This document shows positions 55,317 through 64,000 of a stretch of DNA of 64,000 nucleotides, one piece after another. The position numbers and the translations under genes are program-made. A model generated the notes under the pieces. The model worked only from the letters and a program-made list of their open reading frames with translations, had not been told where the DNA came from and ran no database searches. Numbering within the stretch: position 1 is the first letter of the stretch; the number at the start of each line of letters is the position of its first letter. This DNA comes from Linnemannia elongata (lineage: Eukaryota; Mortierellomycota; Mortierellomycetes; Mortierellales; Mortierellaceae). The stretch spans positions 124,001 to 188,000 of the forward strand of contig JAXBDG010000023.1 of assembly GCA_036320915.1 (NCBI GenBank), in the 5' to 3' direction.

Positions 55317-55545
55317 TGCCCTCTCCCTTGTTCATCCTCTTGGATGTTCTCTTGTTCGCAGTATCCTTATTCTCTCTCTTTTGTTTATATTCTCATGGCT
55401 GCAGTATCTCTACTGTCTCTCTCTTGTTTATTCTCGTGGTTACAGTATCTCTATTGTCACTCTCTTGTTTATTTCCATGGTCATAGTATCCCTTCTGTCT
55501 TTCTCTTGTTTGTTCGTTTGGTTGTAGTATGCCTATTGTCTATCA
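55317..55545 (+). repeat. 41-bp tandem repeat, about five units
   Basis: Period 41 bp, marked by (g)cagtatctct with tctcttgtttattctcatgg-type text between. Starts 56 bp after the nitrate reductase stop, so it should lie in the 3' UTR or just past it. Confidence 0.75.
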
Positions 55546-56240
55546 TTTAATTACTTTTTCTTTTTTGTGGTTGTTTTTGTTTGCCAGACCTTGTGCAAGT
55601 AGTATGGCTCAGCCACTTTCCTCCCCACAGTTAAATAGTCGGTTGCAGGAATCTCCAATGCAACAACTTTCCACCTTTTTATTCCTTTCAGCTAGTCCCT
55701 GAACATCTAAATCATTACACTATTGCACCTTGCCGACATACATCGGCCGCAGATGGTCGATTTCGCTGAGGTTTTAAGCTGACTCACAAAAAGGACACTG
55801 ATCAGCATGAGCCTATTATTCACGAGTCTACTTGGCCATACTTCGTCCCTTTGTTCGCTTTACAAGCATCTTCCAAGGATCTTATTCCCGACTCTCACCT
55901 TATTTCACTCTCGCCCCTTTCCCTTTCCTTCATTCCACCCGAGGCATGGTGAGACGAAGATCCAATATGGACGAGATGCACATGCCACCCCCCCCCCCCC
56001 AACAAGTTTATTTACAACCAGACATGCTTTCAGCTCAGGATCTAACATATGTCAGTCGAAAAACAACATACGGTACGGTACAAAGACCGTGTCGAGTAGA
56101 TCGGCCATGTCGTGAGGAAGGGCTAGAACGAGACAACAAAACAGCAGATAGGCTACTCTCCTTTTTCTTCTTTCTTACCTGGAAGAATAACTACAGTGAT
56201 ACTGCTTCACGGGTCTGACCCGCCTTGGGATGCTGTGCAT

Positions 56241-56300
56241 GTGGATATTGAGCCCGTGGATAGTAGACTCGTGGATAGTAAGCTCGTGGATTCGGAGCAT
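56241..56300 (+). repeat. 15-bp x 4 direct repeat in the nitrite reductase promoter
   Basis: gtggata...ctc units at 56241, 56256, 56271 and 56286, about 300 bp upstream of the TATA box. Each carries a GATA core (GGATAT/GGATAG; the last is GGATTC). Confidence 0.8.
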
Positions 56301-56890
56301 ACACCACACTTCTAGAATTTATACATGTGACCAGTCTGGTCAGCTAAGCCACCGACGGTAGCAGAAGTACAAGAGAGGCACGTTGAACTTTAAATTCTTT
56401 ATCTGTTCCCTCCAAATGTCCCCCCAAACATATAAACATGTGGAAGAGACAAGAGAGCGAGATTGCTTCAGGATCTGCTAGGGACCATCATGTCAAGGTT
56501 TGCTCCGAAACAAACAAAGTGCAGCATGAGTGAGTCAATAAAAAGAAAAAAAGATCCTCACGCTCTGTTTACCGAGACATGATCATCGTGCATATAAATA
56601 TATGTCCAATTTGTTTGACCAATTTGTTGACAGCCACCTTTTTCATTTCTCCGACAGCCACCACTCTGTTTTTCACTCAGTCTTTGAACCATCCCCGCGA
56701 CTGTAACGCACATACCACACATACTCTTCTTTCTCTCCGCCTCCCCTCTCCTTTGAAATATTCTTTGATCTCCCCGTCTCTCCTTTTCTTTTACATATTC
56801 TTCTTTCCCCCTCCTTTCTCCTTTTATTATTCTTCTCGCCCCACGCCTCCTTTCCCTCTTTTCTCGTATTACTTTCAATCACCCTCAGTC

Positions 56891-59800
56891 ATGGCACCAG
56901 AAACCAACCAGAGGGAGACCGAGTCTTCTTCCATCGTCATTATCGGTCTCGGCATGGTCGCACTCTCCTTTATTGAAAAGATCCTCGAATATGACACTGC
57001 TAAAAAATATACAATCACTGCAATATGCCAGGAGCCACTTGGTAAGCAAGATATTAGTGCTTGCTTTTAAGGCGCGTTCGAAGAAGAATGAGAGGGGCAT
57101 CTCAATGAAAATTGGCCGATTATCTTACTTAATATTCACAATTACTTTTCAATAGTCGCATACAACCGAGTGGGTTTGACTCAGTATTTCTCTCACAGGA
57201 CTGTCGACCAACAGCTCATGCAGCCGGAAACGTGGTACCAAGAAAACAACATTTCACTCTTGATGCACCAAACAGCAACAAAAATCAACCCTGACTTGAA
57301 AGTCATCGAGTCGGTTTCGACCCTGGATATCAACACCCCCACCGCAGCTGTGACAACCACGCCATACGATATTTGCATCATTGCCACTGGATCAAACGCC
57401 TTGCTTCCATCGCCCAAGGTTGTCCCTGGATTGGATCTCCCTGGAGTCTACGTGTACCGGACCATTGATGACCTGGATCTGATTATCGAACGATCCAAGA
57501 CCGCCAAGCATGCTGCTGTGATTGGAGGGGGCTTGCTGGGGTTGGAGGCTGCCAAGGCGACTTCGGATCTCGGTCTCAAGACGACGATCTATGAGCGAAA
57601 CAACCAAGTCTTGTCGCGGCAGCTTGACAGCGAGGGTGCAGCCATGGTTCTCCGCGAGATTGAAAAACTTGGGATTGGACACAGCTTGGGCAATCCTCCT
57701 GTTGCATTCATGTCAGACTCGACGAGCGGAGAATCATTGCATATATCCAAAGCCAAGCTGCAGGATGGGTCGGTTGTCGAGCATGATATGGTGGTGTTTG
57801 CAATCGGTATTCTTCCAGGAGACAAGATCGCGCGCGATTCTGGAATCGAGTGTCATGCCCGCGGAGGAGTCTTGGTCGACGATTTCCTGGCGACAAACAT
57901 ACAAGATGTTTATGCTATTGGAGAGGTTGCTTGCCATCGCGGTCAAACATACGGTCTTGTGGCACCAGGATACGACATGGCCGAAGTCGTTGCACGGAAC
58001 CTGACTCGTGACATCCATTCCAAGGGCCTCGGAAAAGCTCACCAACCTCGTCTGTTTACCTCAGCAGACATGTCGACCAAGCTGAAGTTGTTGGGCGTCC
58101 ATGTCGCGTCCTTTGGAGATTATTTCGCCAGCTCAAGGGACACTCGGGAACTCCTTTACCGGGATCCATTCGGCGCTGTATACAAGAAGTACATCTTCAC
58201 CAAGGACGGAAAGCACCTTCTAGGAGGCATGATGGTCGGCGACACCACCGATTACGGCAAGCTACTGGGCATGTCCAAGTCGAAAAAGTCACTCCAGATC
58301 CCCCCGAGCGAACTCATTCTGGGTCTCAAGCCAGGTCAAGGCCAAGGAGCCGCCGATCTGCCAGATGATACCCAGATCTGTTCATGCAACAACGTCACCA
58401 AGGGCCAGATCAGATCTGCAGTTCGATCCAAGGGGTGTTCTTCGATCGGCGAAGTCAAGACGTGCACCAAGGCCGGCCTCGGATGTGGTGGATGCATTCC
58501 TCAAGTTGGGGATATCTTTGAAACCGAGCTCAAGGCCATGGGCAAAGTCATCAAGCAAAACCTGTGCTCGCACTTTGAGTATTCCCGGACGGAGCTCTAC
58601 CAAGTTGTCAAGGTCAAGAAACTCAAGACGTTTGCACAAGTCATGGAACACGCTGGTAAGAGCAGCCATGCTCTGGGCTGTGAGGTGTGCAAACCGGCTG
58701 TTGCATCGATCGTGGCATCACTGTTCAACGACCACGTGCTGGACCACGCCCCTCTTCAAGACACCAACGATCGATTCCTAGCCAACATCCAACGAGGAGG
58801 AACTTACTCGGTAGTGCCCCGTGTCCCTGGTGGAGAGATTACTCCCGACAAACTGATTGCCATTGCTGAAGTTGCCAAGGAGTTTGGGCTCTACACCAAG
58901 ATTACGGGTGGACAGAGAATCGATCTCTTTGGAGCCAAGCGAGAGGACCTGCCGTCGATATGGGAGCGGTTGATCAAGGCTGGACTGGAATCTGGTCATG
59001 CCTATGGCAAGGCGCTCCGTACAGTCAAGAGTTGTGTTGGGTCGACCTGGTGCCGCTATGGGCTTCAAGACTCTGTGGGGTTTGCCATCCTTATCGAGAA
59101 CCGCTACAAGGGTCTTCGAGCACCTCACAAACTCAAGGGAGGCGTCTCTGGATGTGTCCGAGAATGCGCCGAGGCTCGCGGAAAGGACTTTGGTATTGTA
59201 AGTATATCTCTTATGTTTGATTGAAGTCTGAGATGAAATATTGTCTGTTTATGTACGGGCACCAATTCCTTCCATCTGACAGTGAATTCATCCTGGGACA
59301 TGGCAAAATAGATTGCCACTGAGAAAGGTTACAATCTTTTTGTATGTGGCAATGGTGGAGCACAGCCCAAGCACGCGGTGTTGCTGGTTGCTGATGTCTC
59401 AGAGGCCAACTGTATCAAGTACCTGGACCGGTTCCTGATGTTTTACATTGCGACTGCCGACAAGTTGACACGCACCTCGAAATGGCTGGAGAAGTTGGAG
59501 GGAGGAATCGAGTACTTGAAGAAGGTTGTTCTGGAGGACTACCTTGGCATTTGCAACGAACTCGAGGAGCAGATGGCATACCTGATTGCGACCTATCAGT
59601 GTGAATGGAAGGTGGTTGTTGAGGATCAAGAGCGCCGCCAGCAGTTCCGACAGTTTGTAAACACGGACGACACTCAAGAGGGCATCGAGTTCATTTCTGA
59701 GCGTGGACAGCGACGACCAGCGGACTGGCCCAAGGAGGAGGTGCAGCTGCCTCCCTCACCCATCTCGCCCAAGCTGGATCCATTCGACACTCAAGTCCTC

Positions 59801-60313
59801 AAGAAATGGATATGTGTTGGCAAGACCGATGACTTTGCAACGGACGCTGGCCGGACTGTCAAGCATGGCGATGTTCAGATTGCAGTATTCCGTTTGCCGA
59901 ACGGATCGTGGTATGCGACCCAAAACATGTGTCCACACAAGCGAGCCATGGTTCTTTCTCAGGGTCTGTTGGGTGACAGTGTTTCTGAGTCTGGAGCCAG
60001 CAAGTCACAGCCATACGTGTCTTGTCCTATGCATAAGAAGAACTTTGGGCTTGAAGATGGCAAGTGCCTTACACCCGGTGACGAGGACAAATACAAGATC
60101 CAGACATTCGAGGTGAAGGTTGAGGAGGACGGTCAAGTATTTTTGCTGCTCCCGCCCACAAAGGACCTTGATGATATGTTGGCAACGGACAAGGTTATGA
60201 TCCATGCTCAAGAGACACAAGACAGGTTTACATGGCAGACCAGCATTGAACTCGTGCAGCCATCCTCATCTTGTGCCACCGGATCATGTGGAGGAAAGGA
60301 GTTGGAATGGTAG
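56891..60313 (+). CDS. niiA: Nitrite reductase [NAD(P)H], right copy, 1064 aa
   Basis: Cytosolic siroheme flavoprotein reducing nitrite to ammonium. Exons 56891-57041, 57156-59197 and 59312-60313, introns of 114 nt each with GTAAG and AATAG; phases join. Order: FAD/NAD(P)H module beginning IIGLGMVALSF (about 17) with a second Rossmann motif AVIGGGLLGLEAA; BFD-type [2Fe-2S] domain with CSC near 459-461 and CGGC near 494-497; sulfite/nitrite reductase ferredoxin-like halves; siroheme/4Fe-4S cysteines in SCVGSTWC (677, 683) and GCVREC (717, 721); fused C-terminal Rieske domain with CPH near 937-939 and CPMH near 969-972. The fusion of NirB- and NirD-like parts is the normal fungal form. All ligands present. 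Ends 49 bp before the arm boundary. Confidence 0.96.
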
Positions 60314-60369
60314 AGTAGCTTACAGCATAGAAAAATATGACATATTTGCATCTAGATAACGAAAGCAAA

Positions 60370-60590
60370 GTGTCGTACATGGGTATAGTGCAGGGTGATG
60401 GTTGCACTGGCCCATTGTTCGAGTGTCTGCACTTCCATAAACCGCACTCTATCTCTATTCTATGTATATCCTCCATTTTATTACCTACTCCCTCGAAGTG
60501 TTTAACTCGTACTCGAACCACTCACAGTCGTCGCACCTGCACCACTCACAGTAAATGCATATGTTCCAGCCTTCCCGTACCTCTACCCGT
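60370..60590 (+). repeat. Diverged direct repeat, outer-flank copy
   Basis: Homologous to 47990-48200 in the loop. It begins within about 10 bp of the right arm's outer boundary. Confidence 0.6.
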
Positions 60591-60834
60591 GCATGCACTT
60601 GCACCAACTGGTTCCGTACGCGCACGTACCACTCCCAAGACCATTACCATTACCCTATGCCCCCCATTATCTGTTTCCTCCACACACCCTGTTGATTTCC
60701 TTAAGAGGTACGTCTTCACGTCTTCATCACTAAGAGAAAGCTCTTCAAGTCCAATAGATAGACGTGTATATACAGCTGTCGATCGGCTTTACTGGCGTCC
60801 TCACAGTTTATAAATGAAGATCGTAGCATGGCGC
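60591..60834. other. Intergenic, C/A-rich
   Basis: No gene called. The overlapping 158-codon open frame (60337-60813) is Ser/Thr/His-rich from composition. Confidence 0.35.
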
Positions 60835-61495
60835 AAAGGGTGGATGGACAGTGGCACACATGGAGTCATCACTAAAGCATGGAAATAAGTGGGTGGAAAA
60901 TGGTCGGCAGTAACGATTTATTCATATTGAAATACTCTGTGGGGATACAGACTTTGTTCCTCTACAGCAATCGCTTTTTTCTGCCACGACAGTTGTACTC
61001 GCGGCTTCCTTCACGGAGGTGTGAAGCAAATATGAGGATGTAAAAGAAGTAGCAGTCGTTGTCATTCCCTCGGTCGTTCTCTCTCTCTCGCCTCATTTCA
61101 TGGGAGGTCATTCTTTATAACTTTTCTGCCTTGTCTTTGTCCATTTTATCGCTTCTCTGTCGATTTCTCTCTCTCTTTGCCACTCCATACTCTGTAAAAA
61201 CATAGCCGCCAACACCCTGACCGTGTTCTGCTTTGTTGATGGAGACGAAACTTTTCAATGCGTTCTCTTTCAAGGCTCCCCCCAGATGCACTGCCGATGA
61301 CCCTCAAGAGCCTTATGAAGACCATAAAAAAAAGAAAAAAAAACCCCCCTCTTCACTTTGGCGACGTCGCAGCCGATGAGCTGTCTCTTTAGCGCATTTT
61401 GATTCCTGATGACGACGAAGAGCAGCCTGTCTTGTTGGACAAGGCCCCGGACAAGACGAAATTCAAGGCGACACGATCGCGAGCACCTTCATGGC
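60835..61495 (+). pseudogene. Crinkler-like gene relic: promoter and N-terminal domain
   Basis: After an upstream region shared with 18839-19345, 61216-61490 translates in pieces as a CRN N-terminal domain: NTLTVFCFVDGDET, then after a frameshift a Pro/Lys patch, then FGDVAADELSL-stop-RILIPDDDEEQPVLLDKAP. The stop sits where this family has Trp (a TGG to TAG change). A run of A/C at 61325-61346 marks another lesion. No intact start codon is placed. The gene's later part is probably 61477-62310. Confidence 0.65.
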
Positions 61496-62310
61496 TGCTG
61501 CGTGCATTGTGAAGAGTGCAGGTGGCGGTAGTATTGTTGCTGCTGGCTGTAGAGTTAATGGTAGTTGCTTGTTTGTTCAGAGGCCAGGTCTCCTACTGTT
61601 GACTGATTGTTTGTTGCTGATGCCAGGTCTCCTGCTGTTTACAGTGTCTGTGCTGTTAGTCTTGGGGAAAAGTGAGGGAGAGAGAACGACGGAGGAAACA
61701 AGAATGACAAGGATCACACCACTTCTTTTTTTTTCCTTGCTTGCACTTGATCGTCTCTTAAGGGTTAAAGTCGCAAAGCCATTTACATTCGTCTATTTTA
61801 CAGGCACCCAGTCAAGAGCTTCAATGGGATGCAAGGCGAGCACGATGGATCAAGACGGAAAGTGGATCAGATCACACCCTCTGGTAAAGATCTTGCTAAT
61901 GTAACCGACATCGCTGAATCTGAGGATGATCTTGATTCAGATGCAAAATGAACAATCACAATCGCCTCAATCTTCTGCATCCCTGCAAAACCAAAGGTTC
62001 GAAAGGATTGCTCGAAATCAAAGGCTCCATGGCTAGAAAACAAGTCACACGCCACCAACGAAAATGGGGCTTAGTTCAGGCACCGACCAGGAGACAGGGA
62101 CGAGTGCTGACTTGCTGGATGTCGCCACCAAAACTGCCGATGGTCAGTTTTAGATGAAGTTCATTTCAACCACTCCAATTGTGCCTTTTCTTTTCTTTGA
62201 AAGGACTCTCTTGCAGTGACCAGGTTCCCTCATTTTTTCTTTTCTCTTTTTTTTTTTGCTACTGGTGCTGTACCATGTGAAAGGGACTTACTCATGTGCT
62301 TCTCACCAAG
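61477..62310 (+). repeat. Diverged copy of the segment at 17586-18378
   Basis: Same order of shared blocks as at 17.6 kb, here directly following the CRN-like N-terminus. It includes an open acidic phrase (GKDLANVTDIAESEDDLDSD) and further broken frames. Probably the remains of the CRN gene's downstream exons or introns. Confidence 0.6.
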
Positions 62311-62694
62311 AACCTCGTGGCCGCAGGATCTAATCCTCCAGACGCACAAGGCGTGGCGACCGACTTAACCTTCAAAGACTCATGCCTTTCAGGTATCCTG
62401 GCTGTCGAAGACACCACAACCGGACGGATCGAGTTCCTATCACATTGGTCCGGATTGACCAAATTTCCAGAGATTAACGGCTCATTCTCGGTTACGACCA
62501 AGGAAGCAAGTGCAAGGATAGGCGAGCGCGAGGAGTACTGGTTCGAAACCATTTGTCAGATGTCACTTGGACCACATTATTGTCGCTTCCATGTAGCCGC
62601 GCCTTTACAACTTGAGCTTACAGGATCGACTCTTCCGCGGTCAATAGCTATCCAAAAGTTATTAGGAGCTGCTGCAACGACGACCGGGCCTTGA
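62278..62694 (+). pseudogene. Open exon-like segment, unrecognised
   Basis: An open frame of about 138 codons with balanced composition (for example DLTFKDSCLSGILAVEDTT, YWFETICQMSLGPHYCRF), but no ATG in frame near its beginning and a stop just upstream. It follows the CRN-related segment, so it may be the C-terminal exon of that gene. No domain recognised. Confidence 0.4.
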
Positions 62695-63009
62695 TCCGGT
62701 AGCTTTCGTTTAGTAAACGATGTCATGTCACTTGTAAGTGGTGCGGAGCGAAATAAAAGTGTATGCGAACCTTCTCATTTGCCTTCGCGCTCCGGGTACT
62801 TAGGCATCTAGTCACTACTCTACTACGCGACTGTTTGATATGAGTTCTATTTTTCTTTCATCAATTGGTTCTTTTGGGTACCACACGTCAGTTCACTATG
62901 CATAGCGTATGCAACGCCTTGTTGGATAGCAATACCGGGTCGCCGCCACCTCAGTCAGGAAATGTCTTCTGGAGCCATGTCGATAGTAAGTAGATTTTCA
63001 GGTACAATG
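62695..63009. other. Intergenic, nothing recognised
   Basis: No ORF or repeat stands out. A GTAAGTAG splice-like string occurs at 62988. Confidence 0.3.
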
Positions 63010-63740
63010 GGGGAATCCACAAATGTGGGCGAAAAGCTCAACGACCTTCAACTTTGGTCAGTGAGCCAGCATCCCCTCTAGCTCCCCTTGACCGAGAATA
63101 TTGGACATCCTCAATCTCGTAACTTGCACATGTCCCCGCAGCTCTCTCGACTTTGTCAATTTACCCAACCGGCTCAAGTACCCTGGTCTACCCGCCAACA
63201 TATCGCCCAAAACAAGAACCCGCGAAAAGTGGCGTCGGCATCGCCTATATCGAGGATATCCCAAAGTTGCATAAGGTCGTTTGAATCATTATCGTCAAAT
63301 CGGAAGTCATCTCAGGTGAGAAAGACCTAAGTTCTCGAGGTAAACGTTTACGGTGTACTCCTTCAGTGATTCATGAAGGAAAAATTGTTCGCCATCGGTG
63401 CTGACAAGTATAAGAACTACGACAATTGCTCGTTTGAGATATTATGGTATGGACAATTCTGACCATTAAAGGGAAGCCGCATATGTCGATGGCCAGGGAC
63501 ATTGGAGAGAGTTTGCGGATACAGGGTAGAGTTGATATAAATAAAAAATACTTTTTGTGATAATGAATGAAAAGGACGGAAGAGGCGCCGTTGATACAAA
63601 CAGCCTTGCTGCAACATTTCCAAGTGATGTTGTGCCAAAATGATCCTCCTTGGTGGAACGTGGCCCTTGCCTAATTCACCCACCTTCACGCTTAACGAGA
63701 TATGAAATTGAAGATTTACTGCACTATATTCAAACGTGTC
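63010..63740 (-). pseudogene. Decayed F-box/LRR-type gene, second relic
   Basis: On the minus strand, LSRLGKLTKSRELRGHV and ILGQGELEGMLAHWPKLKVV (63190-63020) are the LRR plus terminal phrase typical of the expanded F-box/LRR proteins of Mortierella-like fungi (family knowledge). An upstream stretch near 63690-63590 (HHLEMLQQGCLYQRR) fits the same family. Frameshifts and stops separate the pieces. Confidence 0.5.
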
Positions 63741-63766
63741 TGGTATTTTAGAATGTGATTTACTCC

Positions 63767-64000
63767 TTAGCTCCAGCATTGAGGGGTGCCTCCGATATTC
63801 TTGCAATTAGAGGTAAAGAAGCTGTATTTTTGTGGGGAGGGGAGACCGCAGCTACCGCCATCCCAATTTCCATCGGCAACATGACACACGTTCTGCGTGC
63901 GACGGGAATCGCCGCAAATGCACCAAATGGCCCAGGCATCGGCTTGGTGGCTGCTAACGATGACCAGAAGCACGACGACTGCGAGCAGGATGAGAAAAGG
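63767..64000 (-). CDS. Small secreted Cys-rich protein, 5' end beyond the window
   Basis: The minus-strand frame runs off the right edge. Visible: a hydrophobic signal-peptide core (FLILLAVVVLLVIVSS), a likely cut after HQADA, then about 55 mature residues with six Cys (C-I-C, then four more), Gly/Asn/Ser-rich, ending CWS. No ATG is seen in frame, so the start must lie past 64000. Six Cys suggest three disulfides. Family not recognised. Confidence 0.6.
   Translation of the reverse strand, partial: PFLILLAVVVLLVIVSSHQADAWAIWCICGDSRRTQNVCHVADGNWDGGSCGLPSPQKYSFFTSNCKNIGGTPQCWS

Larger units (their letters stand above)
55262..56890 (+). promoter_or_regulatory. Promoter region of right nitrite reductase
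   Basis: The 3' flank of nitrate reductase (41-bp repeats) passes into the nitrite reductase promoter. Seen: C13 run 55988-56000, AGATAG 56146-56151, the 15-bp repeats 56241-56300, AGATAA (complement) 56399-56404, TATA box tataaata near 56592-56599, then a long T/C-rich leader to the ATG at 56891. ORFs inside are composition artefacts. Confidence 0.6.
51337..60362. repeat. Right arm of the nitrate palindrome, 9,026 bp
   Basis: Reverse complement of 38573-47598. The inner boundary at 51337 lies 141 bp upstream of the transporter ATG. The outer boundary at 60362 is 49 bp past the nitrite reductase stop codon. Confidence 0.97.

Overview
The window reads as nuclear DNA of a filamentous fungus. 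Genes carry short GT-AG introns and T/C-rich leaders, and the intergenic DNA holds non-LTR retrotransposons and decayed members of large families (Crinkler-like N-termini, F-box/LRR-type repeats). Together with single eukaryotic nitrate and nitrite reductases, this points to an early-diverging fungus, most like Mortierellomycota. That placement is inference, because no phylogeny could be run.

Layout. 0-9 kb: small genes, one with an ATG-only first exon, a small secreted protein, tandem repeats, and a decayed RNase H-bearing LINE with a head-to-head copy of its own 3' end. 9-12 kb: a second small secreted protein, a 5'-truncated LINE and several short 28S rRNA fragments. 12-16 kb: two secreted hydrolase genes, a carboxylesterase and a phospholipase A2. 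16-22 kb: graveyard of F-box/LRR, Crinkler and unidentified spliced genes. 22.4-27.7 kb: an apparently complete two-ORF LINE with target-site duplication. 28.5-29.3 kb: a secreted TNT-type NAD glycohydrolase. 33.2-35.1 kb: a six-exon mitochondrial acyl-CoA dehydrogenase of the isobutyryl-CoA type. 37.4-37.8 kb: a Cys-rich protein with a C-terminal hydrophobic tail.

38.6-60.4 kb: the outstanding structure, a 21.8 kb palindrome. Two inverted arms of 9,026 bp (38573-47598 and 51337-60362) each carry a whole nitrate reductase gene and a whole nitrite reductase gene. They flank a 3,738 bp unique loop that holds the single nitrate transporter gene. In every place I compared, the arms match without an indel, including a 13-base G run and the microsatellites. 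The transporter and the right nitrate reductase are divergent and share a promoter. Nitrate enters through the transporter, nitrate reductase makes nitrite, and nitrite reductase makes ammonium, so the locus is a complete assimilation cluster with both enzymes doubled and the transporter single. Candidate GATA-factor sites lie in both shared promoters.

60.4-64 kb: a decayed Crinkler-like gene related to the one at 19 kb, an F-box/LRR relic, and the 3' part of a secreted Cys-rich protein running off the right edge. Much of the noncoding DNA is repeat or low-complexity sequence. No tRNA gene, CRISPR array or complete rRNA gene was seen.
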